64,000 bases of DNA from Methylocystis sp. ATCC 49242. Its GTDB lineage: Bacteria > Pseudomonadota > Alphaproteobacteria > Rhizobiales > Beijerinckiaceae. Location: positions 3,366,356 to 3,430,355 of the forward strand of contig NZ_KE124774.1 of NCBI RefSeq assembly GCF_000188155.2, read 5' to 3'. Positions 1 through 6,952 of the stretch are shown piece by piece; the first letter of the stretch is position 1, and each line of letters starts with the position of its first letter. Position numbers and translations under genes: made by a program. Below the pieces are notes generated by a model. It had not been told where the DNA came from and did not search any database. It worked only from the letters and a program-made list of their open reading frames with translations.

Positions 1-824
1 ATGGAAGCGCGGTCCTTTCGGCCTATGACATCGGCACCCATGAGGGGGTCAACGAGAAGGGCCTGAGCGCTCACGCATTATATCTGGCCGTCGAAGCCGC
101 CTTCGGCGAACGTGACCCGAAGCGCGAAGCGATCGGCATCATGCAATGGGTGCAGTATTACCTCGACAATTACGCGACGGTTGCTGAAGCTGTCGAAGCG
201 CAGGAGTCATTCACGTTTCAAATCGAACCGCTGATTTTGCCGAACGGCTATCCGACGCTGGTGCATGTTTCGCTCTCAGACAAATCCGGCGACTCGGCTG
301 TGATCGAATACATCGACGGCAAGGCTAGGATTTATCACGACAAGCGGTTCACCGTGATGACCAACGAGCCGACCTACGACAAGCAGATCGAGAACCTGAA
401 GCAGTATCGCACGTTCGGCGAAGACAAGCCCTTGCCCGGCGAGCGGACCCCGACGGACCGATTCGTGCGGGCGGCGTATTACGCCAACGGCCTGCCAACG
501 CCAGCCAGCCGCGAGGAAGGTGCGGCATTCATGTTCAGCGTCATCCGGAATGTTTCGGTGCCCTTTGGCCTTGGCGACCCGGACAGGCCGAATGTCGCCA
601 GCACGATCTTCCGGACGGTGCAGGACCTGACAAGAGGGCGCTACTACTTTGAGAGCACTTACGCGCCGAACGTGATCTGGATCGACTACGCCAAGCTCGA
701 CTTCAGCAAAGGGATGCCCGAGATGGAACTGCAGGTCGAGAAAAAGATTTTCTCGCTCGACGACGACGTGACCAGCCAATTGGCGAAGGCAAAGCCGTTC
801 ATGTTCGGCATGAACAAACGCTGA
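1..824 (+). CDS. Linear amide C-N hydrolase (choloylglycine hydrolase family), C-terminal part
   Basis: The reading frame is open to the left edge (codons start at base 3), so the start and the expected N-terminal nucleophile cysteine lie outside the window. The visible part contains a YDIGTHEGVNEKGLSAH stretch, matching the AxSxDGxNEKGL region of penicillin V acylase/bile salt hydrolase-like Ntn hydrolases, and continues through the FQIEPLILPNGYPTLVHVS strand region to a family-like C-terminus. Such enzymes cleave linear amides such as conjugated bile acids, penicillin V or acyl-homoserine lactones; the substrate cannot be told here. Family assignment is good, substrate unknown. Confidence 0.8.
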   Translation, partial: GSAVLSAYDIGTHEGVNEKGLSAHALYLAVEAAFGERDPKREAIGIMQWVQYYLDNYATVAEAVEAQESFTFQIEPLILPNGYPTLVHVSLSDKSGDSAVIEYIDGKARIYHDKRFTVMTNEPTYDKQIENLKQYRTFGEDKPLPGERTPTDRFVRAAYYANGLPTPASREEGAAFMFSVIRNVSVPFGLGDPDRPNVASTIFRTVQDLTRGRYYFESTYAPNVIWIDYAKLDFSKGMPEMELQVEKKIFSLDDDVTSQLAKAKPFMFGMNKR

Positions 825-843
825 GGCTCATTCTGGCCTCAGC
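820..843 (+). terminator. Hairpin at the end of the amide hydrolase gene
   Basis: A perfect 8-bp inverted repeat (GCTGAGGC / GCCTCAGC, 8-nt loop) overlaps the stop codon of the hydrolase gene. No T-tract follows, so termination is only inferred. Confidence 0.35.
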
Positions 844-962
844 GTCCGAAACGGGCGTCAGATTCGAGTGGCCACTTCGGGTCATAAGCGCCCCTTCGAA
901 GATAGCCGCTTTGCGCCATTTCCTGACCTTCGGGCAGATCTCTCAATGCAGCTTATGGGCTC

Positions 963-1772
963 CTACTTGACGGTCACGCTATAGAGAACGTTCGTCGTGA
1001 TCTTTTCGCATCCATCCAAGAGCACGAGATTCCTCGTGCGAACCCGAGCCAAGGTCGCAGCGTCAAGTTGGGCGAGGGTGCCACGATAGCCGCTGCCCAT
1101 GGCGATCAGCCACCAATCGAGGGGAGAATTGAGCGGGTGGCTTCCGGCTTCCGCGACAACTTCGGTCTTCTCGATTCCTGCCTCGCCGAGCATCTCGCGC
1201 AGCCCCGCAGGCGTCGAAATCCGCTCCCAAGGGTTGAAGCCCTTCATAAGGTCGGGGCGTTCCGTGCGAATGGCTTCCCAAAAGGCGCTATTGGCGGGCT
1301 CGAAGAGGTCCGGCCCCCATGTTGTGATTGCCAGCCGCCCGCCGGGGCGTAACATGCGCCACAGCTCCTTGGTGGCCGCCGCCATGTCGGGAACGAAGAA
1401 AATCCCGAAGACGCAGACCGCCACATCGAAGCTGGCGTCGGGGTAGCCGAGCGCCAGCATATCGCCCGTACTGAATTCGATATTGCCGAGCCCCTTCTCG
1501 CGCGCCTTCGCCGCCCCCAAGGCGACAAGCCGCTCAGCGAGATCGACCGCAACAACTTTTCCTTTCGGACCGACGAATTCGGCAGCGGGCAAAGCCGACC
1601 CGCCGCTCCCGCAGCATACGTCGAGAACGGTTTCACCCTCGCGCAGGTCTAGGCGCTCCACCGTCCGCCGTCCGAAGCGGTGCCAGAAGGAGCTGACAGG
1701 ATGGTCAAAATAGTCCGCCGCAGCGTTATAGGCGGCGGCGGCCTTGGCTTTCGCCTCTTCCATTTCACCCAT
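963..1772 (-). CDS. Class I SAM-dependent methyltransferase (UbiE-like fold)
   Basis: Motif I is VLDVCCGSGGSA near residue 50, followed by an acidic VVAVDL strand, a GD post-motif and LRPGGRLAI, all of the class I methyltransferase fold. I chose the ATG at 1772, five bases after the stop of the zinc-ribbon gene; the open frame runs further upstream but into that gene. The conserved ArsM cysteine triad and As(III)-binding pattern are not evident, so arsenite methylation is not supported despite its place at the end of an ars operon. The substrate is unknown. Confidence 0.75.
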   Translation of the reverse strand: MGEMEEAKAKAAAAYNAAADYFDHPVSSFWHRFGRRTVERLDLREGETVLDVCCGSGGSALPAAEFVGPKGKVVAVDLAERLVALGAAKAREKGLGNIEFSTGDMLALGYPDASFDVAVCVFGIFFVPDMAAATKELWRMLRPGGRLAITTWGPDLFEPANSAFWEAIRTERPDLMKGFNPWERISTPAGLREMLGEAGIEKTEVVAEAGSHPLNSPLDWWLIAMGSGYRGTLAQLDAATLARVRTRNLVLLDGCEKITTNVLYSVTVK

Positions 1773-1777
1773 GGGAT

Positions 1778-1969
1778 CTAGCCAATCCCCTCGACGATCC
1801 GCCCGGTTCCGTCGCAGCGTTCGCAGGGCTCCGCCGTGGGCTGGCCCGTCTTTTTGTCGACCTGTTTGCCGGTCCCGTGGCATTCCGGGCAGACATCTTC
1901 CCCGGTGCCAGGCGTGCCGGCTTCCGGGTCGTCGTCAGGCGTGTGATGGCGAAGCGGGTTTTTCGACAT
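1778..1969 (-). CDS. Mini DnaJ-type zinc-ribbon protein
   Basis: A 63-residue protein with two CxxCxGxG motifs, CPECHGTG and CERCDGTG, separated by about 17 residues: one zinc-binding module as in the DnaJ central domain, without J or substrate domains. A helper role in metal or protein handling is an inference from the motif. It sits between the broken acr3 gene and the methyltransferase, five bases from the latter, so it is probably co-transcribed with the ars genes. Confidence 0.65.
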   Translation of the reverse strand: MSKNPLRHHTPDDDPEAGTPGTGEDVCPECHGTGKQVDKKTGQPTAEPCERCDGTGRIVEGIG

Positions 1970-1995
1970 TTCAATTGCCTCGTCTGAGCTAGGGG

Positions 1996-2695
1996 TTAAG
2001 CCGCTTTGTGTTCATACCATCCACGCGAGCGGCGGACGATATGGACGACGGAGAGCATGACCGGGCGTCTCGACGAGCACGCGACGACCGTCGCCAGGGC
2101 CGCGCCCGACTGGAAGCCGAACAGCGCGATTGCCGTCGCGACAGCCAGCTCGAAGAAGTTGCGCGCCGATCAGCGCCGGAGGCCCGGCGACGCGCCACTC
2201 GACGCCAAGGGCGCGGTTGAGCAGATAGGCTGGCCCCGAAATGAAATAGACCTGAATCAGGATCGGCACGGCCAGCCGGCCGATGACGAGCGGCTGGCGT
2301 ATGATCTGTTCGCCCCGCAGGCTGAAGAGGATGACGAGGGTCAATAGCAGGGCCGAAAGCGACAGCTGGCCGAGCCGCGTGAGAGTCTTCTGCAGGGCGT
2401 CTTGCCCGCCTTGCGCTAGCAGCGCCCGCCGCCAGAGGTGCGCGATGATGACCGGTTCGACGATGTAGAGCACAATTGACAGCAGCAGCGTGTTCCATGA
2501 CACACTGATGGACGAGAGGCCAAGTAGCAAAGCGACAATCGGCGCGAAGGCGATCACCATGATGCTGTCATTGAGGGCGACCTGCGACAGCGTGAAATGC
2601 GGCTCGCCCTCTACGAGGTTTGACCAGACGAAGACCACCCCGGCGACGATGCAGAGCGCGACCCAGAGCGTCAGGTAACGCTCGAATACGCCCAT
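1996..2695 (-). pseudogene. acr3 arsenite efflux pump, decayed
   Basis: The N-terminus MGVFERYLTLWVALCIVAG is typical of ACR3 permeases but joins directly to VFVWSNLVEGEPHFTLSQ, which normally lies about 90 residues later, so several membrane segments are deleted. After GPPALIGA the frame shifts: family residues [19 protein letters not shown] continue in a neighbouring frame, and a further compensating pair of indels lies before [10 protein letters not shown], ending [11 protein letters not shown]. Intact ACR3 proteins are about 340-350 residues; here some 230 codons remain. The product cannot be a normal As(III) carrier. It follows arsA with about 60 bases between. Confidence 0.85.
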
Positions 2696-2754
2696 GGCGG
2701 GCGCGGGAGGGTTGAGGCTTCACTCATGGCCGATACTCTTCCTCTAAAGCAGGC

Positions 2755-4524
2755 TTAGGCCGGTTCTCTGACGGGCGCGGCCAGTTTGAGAAGGCGCTCG
2801 ACGCCGACTGGCTCTTCTTCAAGCAGCGGCACTGCGGCGTAGCGGCGGGCGTGGACCGTCGCCACCTTCTTCACTTCGCCCAGCTCGTTTTGAGCGCGCT
2901 TGCGCAAGAGGGGCGAACGCGGCCGCGCCGCCGCCACGCTGTTATTGATGACCCATGCCCAAGGTTCGATACCGGCGCGCCGCAGATCGGCTTGCAGGTT
3001 GACGGCTTCGAGGACGGGTGTGGTTTCCGCCAAAGTGACGAGAAGGACCTTGGTGCGCTTCTCGTCCTGAAGCTGCATCATCGGGGTGGTGTAATGCGCG
3101 CCTTTGGCGTCGAGCATGCGCGCGACCTCGCGGTGATAGGCTCCGGTCGCGTCCAGCAGCAGCAGGGTGTGGCCGGTCGGCGCCGTGTCCATGACCACGA
3201 ATTTTTCGCCAGCCTCGCGGATGATGCGCGAGAAGGCCTGAAAGACGGCTATTTCCTCGGTGCAGGGCGAGCGCAAATCCTCTTCGAGCAAAGCGCGCCC
3301 TTGGGAATCGAGGCTCCCGCCCTTCGTCCGCAGCACTTCCTGCCGGTAGCGTTCGGTTTCGGCGTGCGGGTCGATACGGCTGACCGCCAGATGCTCCATG
3401 GAGCCATGCAGCGTCTCAGTGAGATGCGCGGCGGGGTCGGAAGTAGTGAGGTGAACCGGCAGCCCGCGCCGCGCCAGTTCGACGGCGACGGCCGCCGCCA
3501 GCGTCGTCTTGCCGACGCCGCCCTTGCCCATCAGCATGACCAGCCCATGGCCGTCAGCGGCGATGTCATCCACGAGATCGGAGAGGCTTGGCGCGCGCAG
3601 ATCAACCGGCTCCCCACTCGCCGCGTCCGGCTGGGACCAGGTTTCCACAAGGAGCTGGCGCAAGGCATCGAGGCCGACGAGGCTGAACGGCTTCAAAGGC
3701 AAATCATCGCGGGGCAAGGCGCGCAGTTCGTCCGGCATCGCGGCCAAGGCCGCTTGCTCGCGTCCGTAGATCGCCTTGGCGAGCGGATCGAGCGCCGCTT
3801 CCTCCTCGGGCAGCAGCCCGTTGACGATCAGGAATTGGTGAGTGAGGCCGATTGCCGCCAGCTCGCCATGGGTGCGCGCCGCTTCGCGCAGCGCCGAATT
3901 CTGGGGGCGGGCGACAAGGACGAGGCGGGTGCGTTGCCCGTCCGCGAGCGCCTGCACGGCGGCGTTGTATTGTGCGCGTTGTTTTTCGAGCCCTGCCAGC
4001 GGCCCGAGGCATGACGCGTCGCCTTTCCCAGCTTCAAGGAATCCTGACCATGCGACGGGCAGCTGCAGCAGGCGGATGGTGTGGCCGGTCGGCGCGGTGT
4101 CAAAAACGATATGATCGTAAGCCGTAGTGATTTCCGCATCAGTCAGCAGGGCGGTAAATTCATCGAAGGAGGCGATTTCCGTCGTGCAGGCTCCGGAAAG
4201 CTGTTCCTCGATGCTCTTGACCACGGGGGCCGGCAGCTTGCCGCGCACCGGGTCGACGATACGGTCGCGATAGGCTTGCGCCGCCGCTTCCGGGTCGATT
4301 TCAAGCGCAAACAGCCGGGGAACGTCACTAATCGGTGTGATGTTGTTTCCGATAGAGACCCCGAAAACCTGCCCGACATTTGACGCCGGATCGGTGCTGA
4401 CCAGCAGCACCCTGCGTCCTGCTTCCGAGAGCTGGATCGCGGTGGCGCAGGCAATCGACGTTTTGCCGACGCCGCCCTTGCCGGTGAAGAAGAGGAAGCG
4501 GGGCGCGCCTTCGAGGAATTTCAT
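2755..4524 (-). CDS. arsA: ArsA arsenite-stimulated ATPase
   Basis: A 589-residue protein made of two homologous ATPase halves. The first begins FTGKGGVGKTSIACATA near residue 14 and the second has MGKGGVGKTTLAAAVA near residue 330 (deviant Walker A of the ArsA/GET3 class); DTAPTGHT signature loops occur in both. The three arsenite-binding cysteines are visible in GACTTEIASFDEF, DASCLGP and SPCTEEIAVF. ArsA normally docks on ArsB or ACR3 and powers As(III)/Sb(III) efflux. Here it appears intact although the downstream acr3 is broken. It starts nine bases after the arsC-arsD stop. Confidence 0.95.
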   Translation of the reverse strand: MKFLEGAPRFLFFTGKGGVGKTSIACATAIQLSEAGRRVLLVSTDPASNVGQVFGVSIGNNITPISDVPRLFALEIDPEAAAQAYRDRIVDPVRGKLPAPVVKSIEEQLSGACTTEIASFDEFTALLTDAEITTAYDHIVFDTAPTGHTIRLLQLPVAWSGFLEAGKGDASCLGPLAGLEKQRAQYNAAVQALADGQRTRLVLVARPQNSALREAARTHGELAAIGLTHQFLIVNGLLPEEEAALDPLAKAIYGREQAALAAMPDELRALPRDDLPLKPFSLVGLDALRQLLVETWSQPDAASGEPVDLRAPSLSDLVDDIAADGHGLVMLMGKGGVGKTTLAAAVAVELARRGLPVHLTTSDPAAHLTETLHGSMEHLAVSRIDPHAETERYRQEVLRTKGGSLDSQGRALLEEDLRSPCTEEIAVFQAFSRIIREAGEKFVVMDTAPTGHTLLLLDATGAYHREVARMLDAKGAHYTTPMMQLQDEKRTKVLLVTLAETTPVLEAVNLQADLRRAGIEPWAWVINNSVAAARPRSPLLRKRAQNELGEVKKVATVHARRYAAVPLLEEEPVGVERLLKLAAPVREPA

Positions 4525-4533
4525 GGCGTTCCT

Positions 4534-5325
4534 TCAGCAGCAGGAGGTCTTGCCGCCGCAGCATGAGCCCTGTTGCGGCTCAGTCGCTTCCTTGACGCCC
4601 GCCCAGCGCGCCAGCTCGGCGCGGTTCGGATAGCGCCCGGCTAGCGCAATGTCGCCATTGACGAGGATCAGCGGCAGCGCCTCCTGACCGGAGCGCTCGA
4701 GAAAGCCTTTCACCGTGGCGTTGTCGGCAAAGGCCATAGGTTGCTGCGCAAGGTTGAAGCGCTCGATATGCGCGCCGTTCGTTTTCGCCCAATCGACATC
4801 CGCCGCAAAGCTGACAAGCGCCTGATCGGCATCGACGCCGCAGACGCCGCTGCTGCAACAAAGGGCGGGATCGAAAACGTGAATGGTGGCCATGGGAATC
4901 CTTTCAGGCTTGGGGTTGAGCGCCTTGCGGGTGACAACTTCCCCATCTTCCTTGGTGAAGTCGCCAATGTCCGGGTTGGGCAGAATATCGAGCACGGCCT
5001 CGGAAGGGCGGCACAGCCGCACGCCTTTCGGCGTCACGACAATAGGCCGGTTGATAAGGATCGGATGTTCGAGCATGAAGCCAATCAGCTCGTCTTCCGT
5101 CCAGTTGGGATCGGCAAGGCCGAGCGCATCATAAGGCGTGCCCTTCTGCCGCAGCAGCTCGCGTGCGGTAATGCCCATGGCCTTGATCAGCTCGACGAGC
5201 CGTTCGCGGGTGGGTGTGTCTTTCAGATATTCGACGACGACCGGCTCCTCGCCGCTTTGTCGAATCATCGCCAGCGTGCTCCGCGAGGTGCCGCAAGCCA
5301 GATTGTGGTAAATGGTGATCGTCAC
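4534..5325 (-). CDS. ArsC-ArsD fusion: arsenate reductase joined to arsenite metallochaperone
   Basis: Residues 1-about 131 are a glutaredoxin-type ArsC: YHNLACGTSRSTL holds the catalytic cysteine, followed by HPILINRPIVVTPKGVRLCRP with the conserved arginines. With no stop codon the frame runs through a short linker (RKALNPKPERIP) into MATIHVFDPALCCSSGVCG, a complete ArsD with the CC-x4-C site near its start and two further CC pairs at its C-terminus (GSCCGGKTSCC). ArsC reduces arsenate; ArsD hands As(III) to ArsA, encoded next. An internal ATG at 4893 with its own ribosome site could also give free ArsD of 119 residues. Confidence 0.9.
   Translation of the reverse strand: MTITIYHNLACGTSRSTLAMIRQSGEEPVVVEYLKDTPTRERLVELIKAMGITARELLRQKGTPYDALGLADPNWTEDELIGFMLEHPILINRPIVVTPKGVRLCRPSEAVLDILPNPDIGDFTKEDGEVVTRKALNPKPERIPMATIHVFDPALCCSSGVCGVDADQALVSFAADVDWAKTNGAHIERFNLAQQPMAFADNATVKGFLERSGQEALPLILVNGDIALAGRYPNRAELARWAGVKEATEPQQGSCCGGKTSCC
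4891..4903 (-). promoter_or_regulatory. Internal ribosome binding site and start codon for free ArsD
   Basis: On the minus strand AAGGA lies five bases before ATG, exactly at the point where ArsD homology begins inside the arsC-arsD reading frame. This looks like a retained start from a time when the genes were separate, so the locus may make both fusion and free chaperone. Confidence 0.6.
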
Positions 5326-5327
5326 GA

Positions 5328-5524
5328 CTAGGCCTCTGTTTTATGGCCGTGGATTACGACTTCCGCGTCGCCGATTTCTCGAAGGCGGTTGCTCAGCGCC
5401 AGCTTGTCGAGGCGGTGAATCGGCGTCGCCAGCAGCAAGGAATGCGTGTCTTCGTTTAGCGGAACGATCGCGCGGTATTGCCGCCGGCGCAGAGAAAGAA
5501 GACATTGTAAACGTGCTCGTTCAT
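5328..5524 (-). pseudogene. Relic of a low-molecular-weight-phosphatase-type arsenate reductase
   Basis: An ATG overlapping the arsI stop (ATGA) begins NEHVYNVFFLCAGGNTARSF, the P-loop start of thioredoxin-type ArsC (normally FLCTGNSARS), but a TAA follows within two codons. Downstream, LLLATPIHRLDKLALSNRLREIG matches the C-terminus of the same family. About 80 internal residues are gone. The fragment fills the whole space between arsI and arsC-arsD, so it marks a once complete gene in this operon. Confidence 0.7.
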
Positions 5525-6018
5525 TTGTTGGCTCCTGTTCCAGAACAACAAACGGCTTCAACGACAGGCGCAGGTTTGGAGCTGCAGCAGGGGGAGGCCT
5601 CCACCTTCTCGCGACTCGTGCGGAATCCCACCAGCTTTTCATCGTCGCCGTAAACCGTGCTTTCGCCGGTCGTCAGGAACGCCTCCCACAAAAGCCCTTG
5701 CGGGTCCGAGGTCCACGCTTTCTCGGAGTTGGCGTAGCAGCAGGTGGTCGCGCCTTCTTCAAGCACAGGCCGTTCAGCCTGTTGCAGCCGGCTATAAACT
5801 TCTCTCAACTCTTCGGGCGTCTCGACCTGAATTCCGAGGTGATCGACGCCCGCCTTTCCGCCCCGCGCCGAAATCGCGAAATTAACGCGCGGATCATCGA
5901 GCATCCATTTTGCGTAGTCGGGTTTGGCGACGGTCGGCTCAGACCCGAAAAGCGCGCTGTAAAAGTGAACGGACCCCGCAAGGTCATCAACGGAAACGTG
6001 CAGGTGCAGGCGTTTCAT
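5521..6018 (-). CDS. ArsI/CadI-like VOC-family protein, candidate C-As lyase
   Basis: A 165-residue vicinal-oxygen-chelate protein starting MKRLHLHVSVDDLAGSVHFYSALFG. It has the vicinal cysteine pair in GATTCCYANSEKAW that ArsI lyases use to hold trivalent organoarsenicals, the expected metal ligands (His near residue 5, VDHLGIQV, LLWEAF), and a cysteine-rich tail (CCSSK, VCCSG). ArsI uses Fe(II) and O2 to cleave the carbon-arsenic bond of methylarsonite and aromatic arsenicals; CadI relatives are only known as metal-induced proteins. Its first 32 bases overlap arsR, showing one operon. Confidence 0.75.
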   Translation of the reverse strand: MKRLHLHVSVDDLAGSVHFYSALFGSEPTVAKPDYAKWMLDDPRVNFAISARGGKAGVDHLGIQVETPEELREVYSRLQQAERPVLEEGATTCCYANSEKAWTSDPQGLLWEAFLTTGESTVYGDDEKLVGFRTSREKVEASPCCSSKPAPVVEAVCCSGTGANK

Positions 6019-6355
6019 GGCTTCCCTTTGGCTGGCAAGTTGGAGGAGCAGCGGCTTCGCATGAAGCGATTGCGCCCTGGCAGCAATTCTCTGTCATGTA
6101 AGCGAGCAGTGCGTTCATGACCGGATAGGCCGCCGTATAAATCAGCGATCGGCTTTCGCGTCGGAACGTCACGAGGTCTGCGTGTTTGAGCTGGCTGAGA
6201 TGAAAGGACAGCGTTGCAGGCGGGAGCCCAAGCTGCTCGCCGATTTTCCCCGCAGGAATTCCCTCGGGGCCGGCCTGCATGAGCAGCCTAAAAATATCGA
6301 GCCGCGTCTCGTGCCCGAGCGCGACGAGGGCCGCGATGGCTTCTTGTTTTTCCAT
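5987..6355 (-). CDS. arsR: ArsR-family As(III)-responsive repressor
   Basis: A 122-residue winged-helix protein: ALGHETRLDIFRLL, then the recognition helix LPPATLSFHLSQLKHADLV. As(III) ligands appear to be C-terminal, in ENCCQGAIASC, a CC-x5-C spacing like that of the Acidithiobacillus-type ArsR rather than the CVC motif of the R773 type. It heads the minus-strand ars operon. The operator overlaps its start codon, and no Shine-Dalgarno sequence precedes the ATG. Confidence 0.9.
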   Translation of the reverse strand: MEKQEAIAALVALGHETRLDIFRLLMQAGPEGIPAGKIGEQLGLPPATLSFHLSQLKHADLVTFRRESRSLIYTAAYPVMNALLAYMTENCCQGAIASCEAAAPPTCQPKGSHETPAPARFR

Positions 6356-6389
6356 ATTTCTAATATGGTGGAAATATAAGACGCGTCAA
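6354..6389 (-). promoter_or_regulatory. arsR operator and promoter, probably leaderless
   Basis: A perfect inverted repeat ATATTTC-N10-GAAATAT covers 6354-6377 and includes the arsR ATG. On the minus strand a TTGACG box (6384-6389) and a TATTAG box (6360-6365) are 18 bases apart, which would place the transcription start at or next to the ATG. Repressor binding would cover the -10 box. Confidence 0.6.
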
Positions 6390-6702
6390 GCCTGGACACG
6401 GACAGGGTAATCTTGAAATTCAAATCGGTTGCGGCCTCCAAACGATAGGCTCGAAACTCGAGCGCCATTCCGTCCCCGGCCTTTGGTGGATGACCGCTTC
6501 GGGTGAGAAATGGTAGTTCAAGCCAACCACTAATCGGCAGAGCACCGTCGATGTTTGGCGATTCTGACGACATCTAAGGCTGAGCGGCTGCGGCCCCGTC
6601 CGCCAATTTCGTATGGCTCTATGCATGCGCACGTACGAAAGGAAAGCGCTTCTGCGGCTTTTGGCCCGACAGGAGAACCTCAAAATCGGCCGCAAGCGTA
6701 AA

Positions 6703-6826
6703 CCATGCCGCGCCGGTCAACGCGCCGGCGTCCATCTCCACCAATCGCCCGGCGGCGAAGCCGATTATCTCTCGCGACATATCGGCGTCTGGCGGGCTTC
6801 TCCACGAGCGCGCGCAGGTTCATCAT
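6703..6826 (-). pseudogene. N-terminal remnant of an IS256 (mutator) family transposase
   Basis: MMNLRALVEKP, then after a one-base shift PDADMSREIIGFAAGRLVEM and DAGALTGAAW, matches the start of IS256-type transposases (LRALVEKTPDADLLREMI...ELE). Nothing of the catalytic domain remains. The rest of the 597-base gap between arsR and the exporter gene shows no gene. Confidence 0.6.
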
Positions 6827-6952
6827 TTCGTCGGTCACCGGCGGTTCCTCGGTTGCGTTGGACTTTCGCAACCTGATCCCACCGGCGAATCGCCGATAAC
6901 CGCCGCGAGCCGCTTGCTCACATCCAGCTACGCCACCCCGGGGAAACGACCG

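Noticed and set aside
963-1772. Methyltransferase as arsenite methylase ArsM
   Set aside because: The ArsM cysteine set is not visible and the motifs fit generic UbiE-like enzymes; only the location suggests arsenic.
2851-4014. A 387-codon plus-strand frame over arsA
   Set aside because: Antisense to a well-supported ArsA with all key residues; no recognisable domain.
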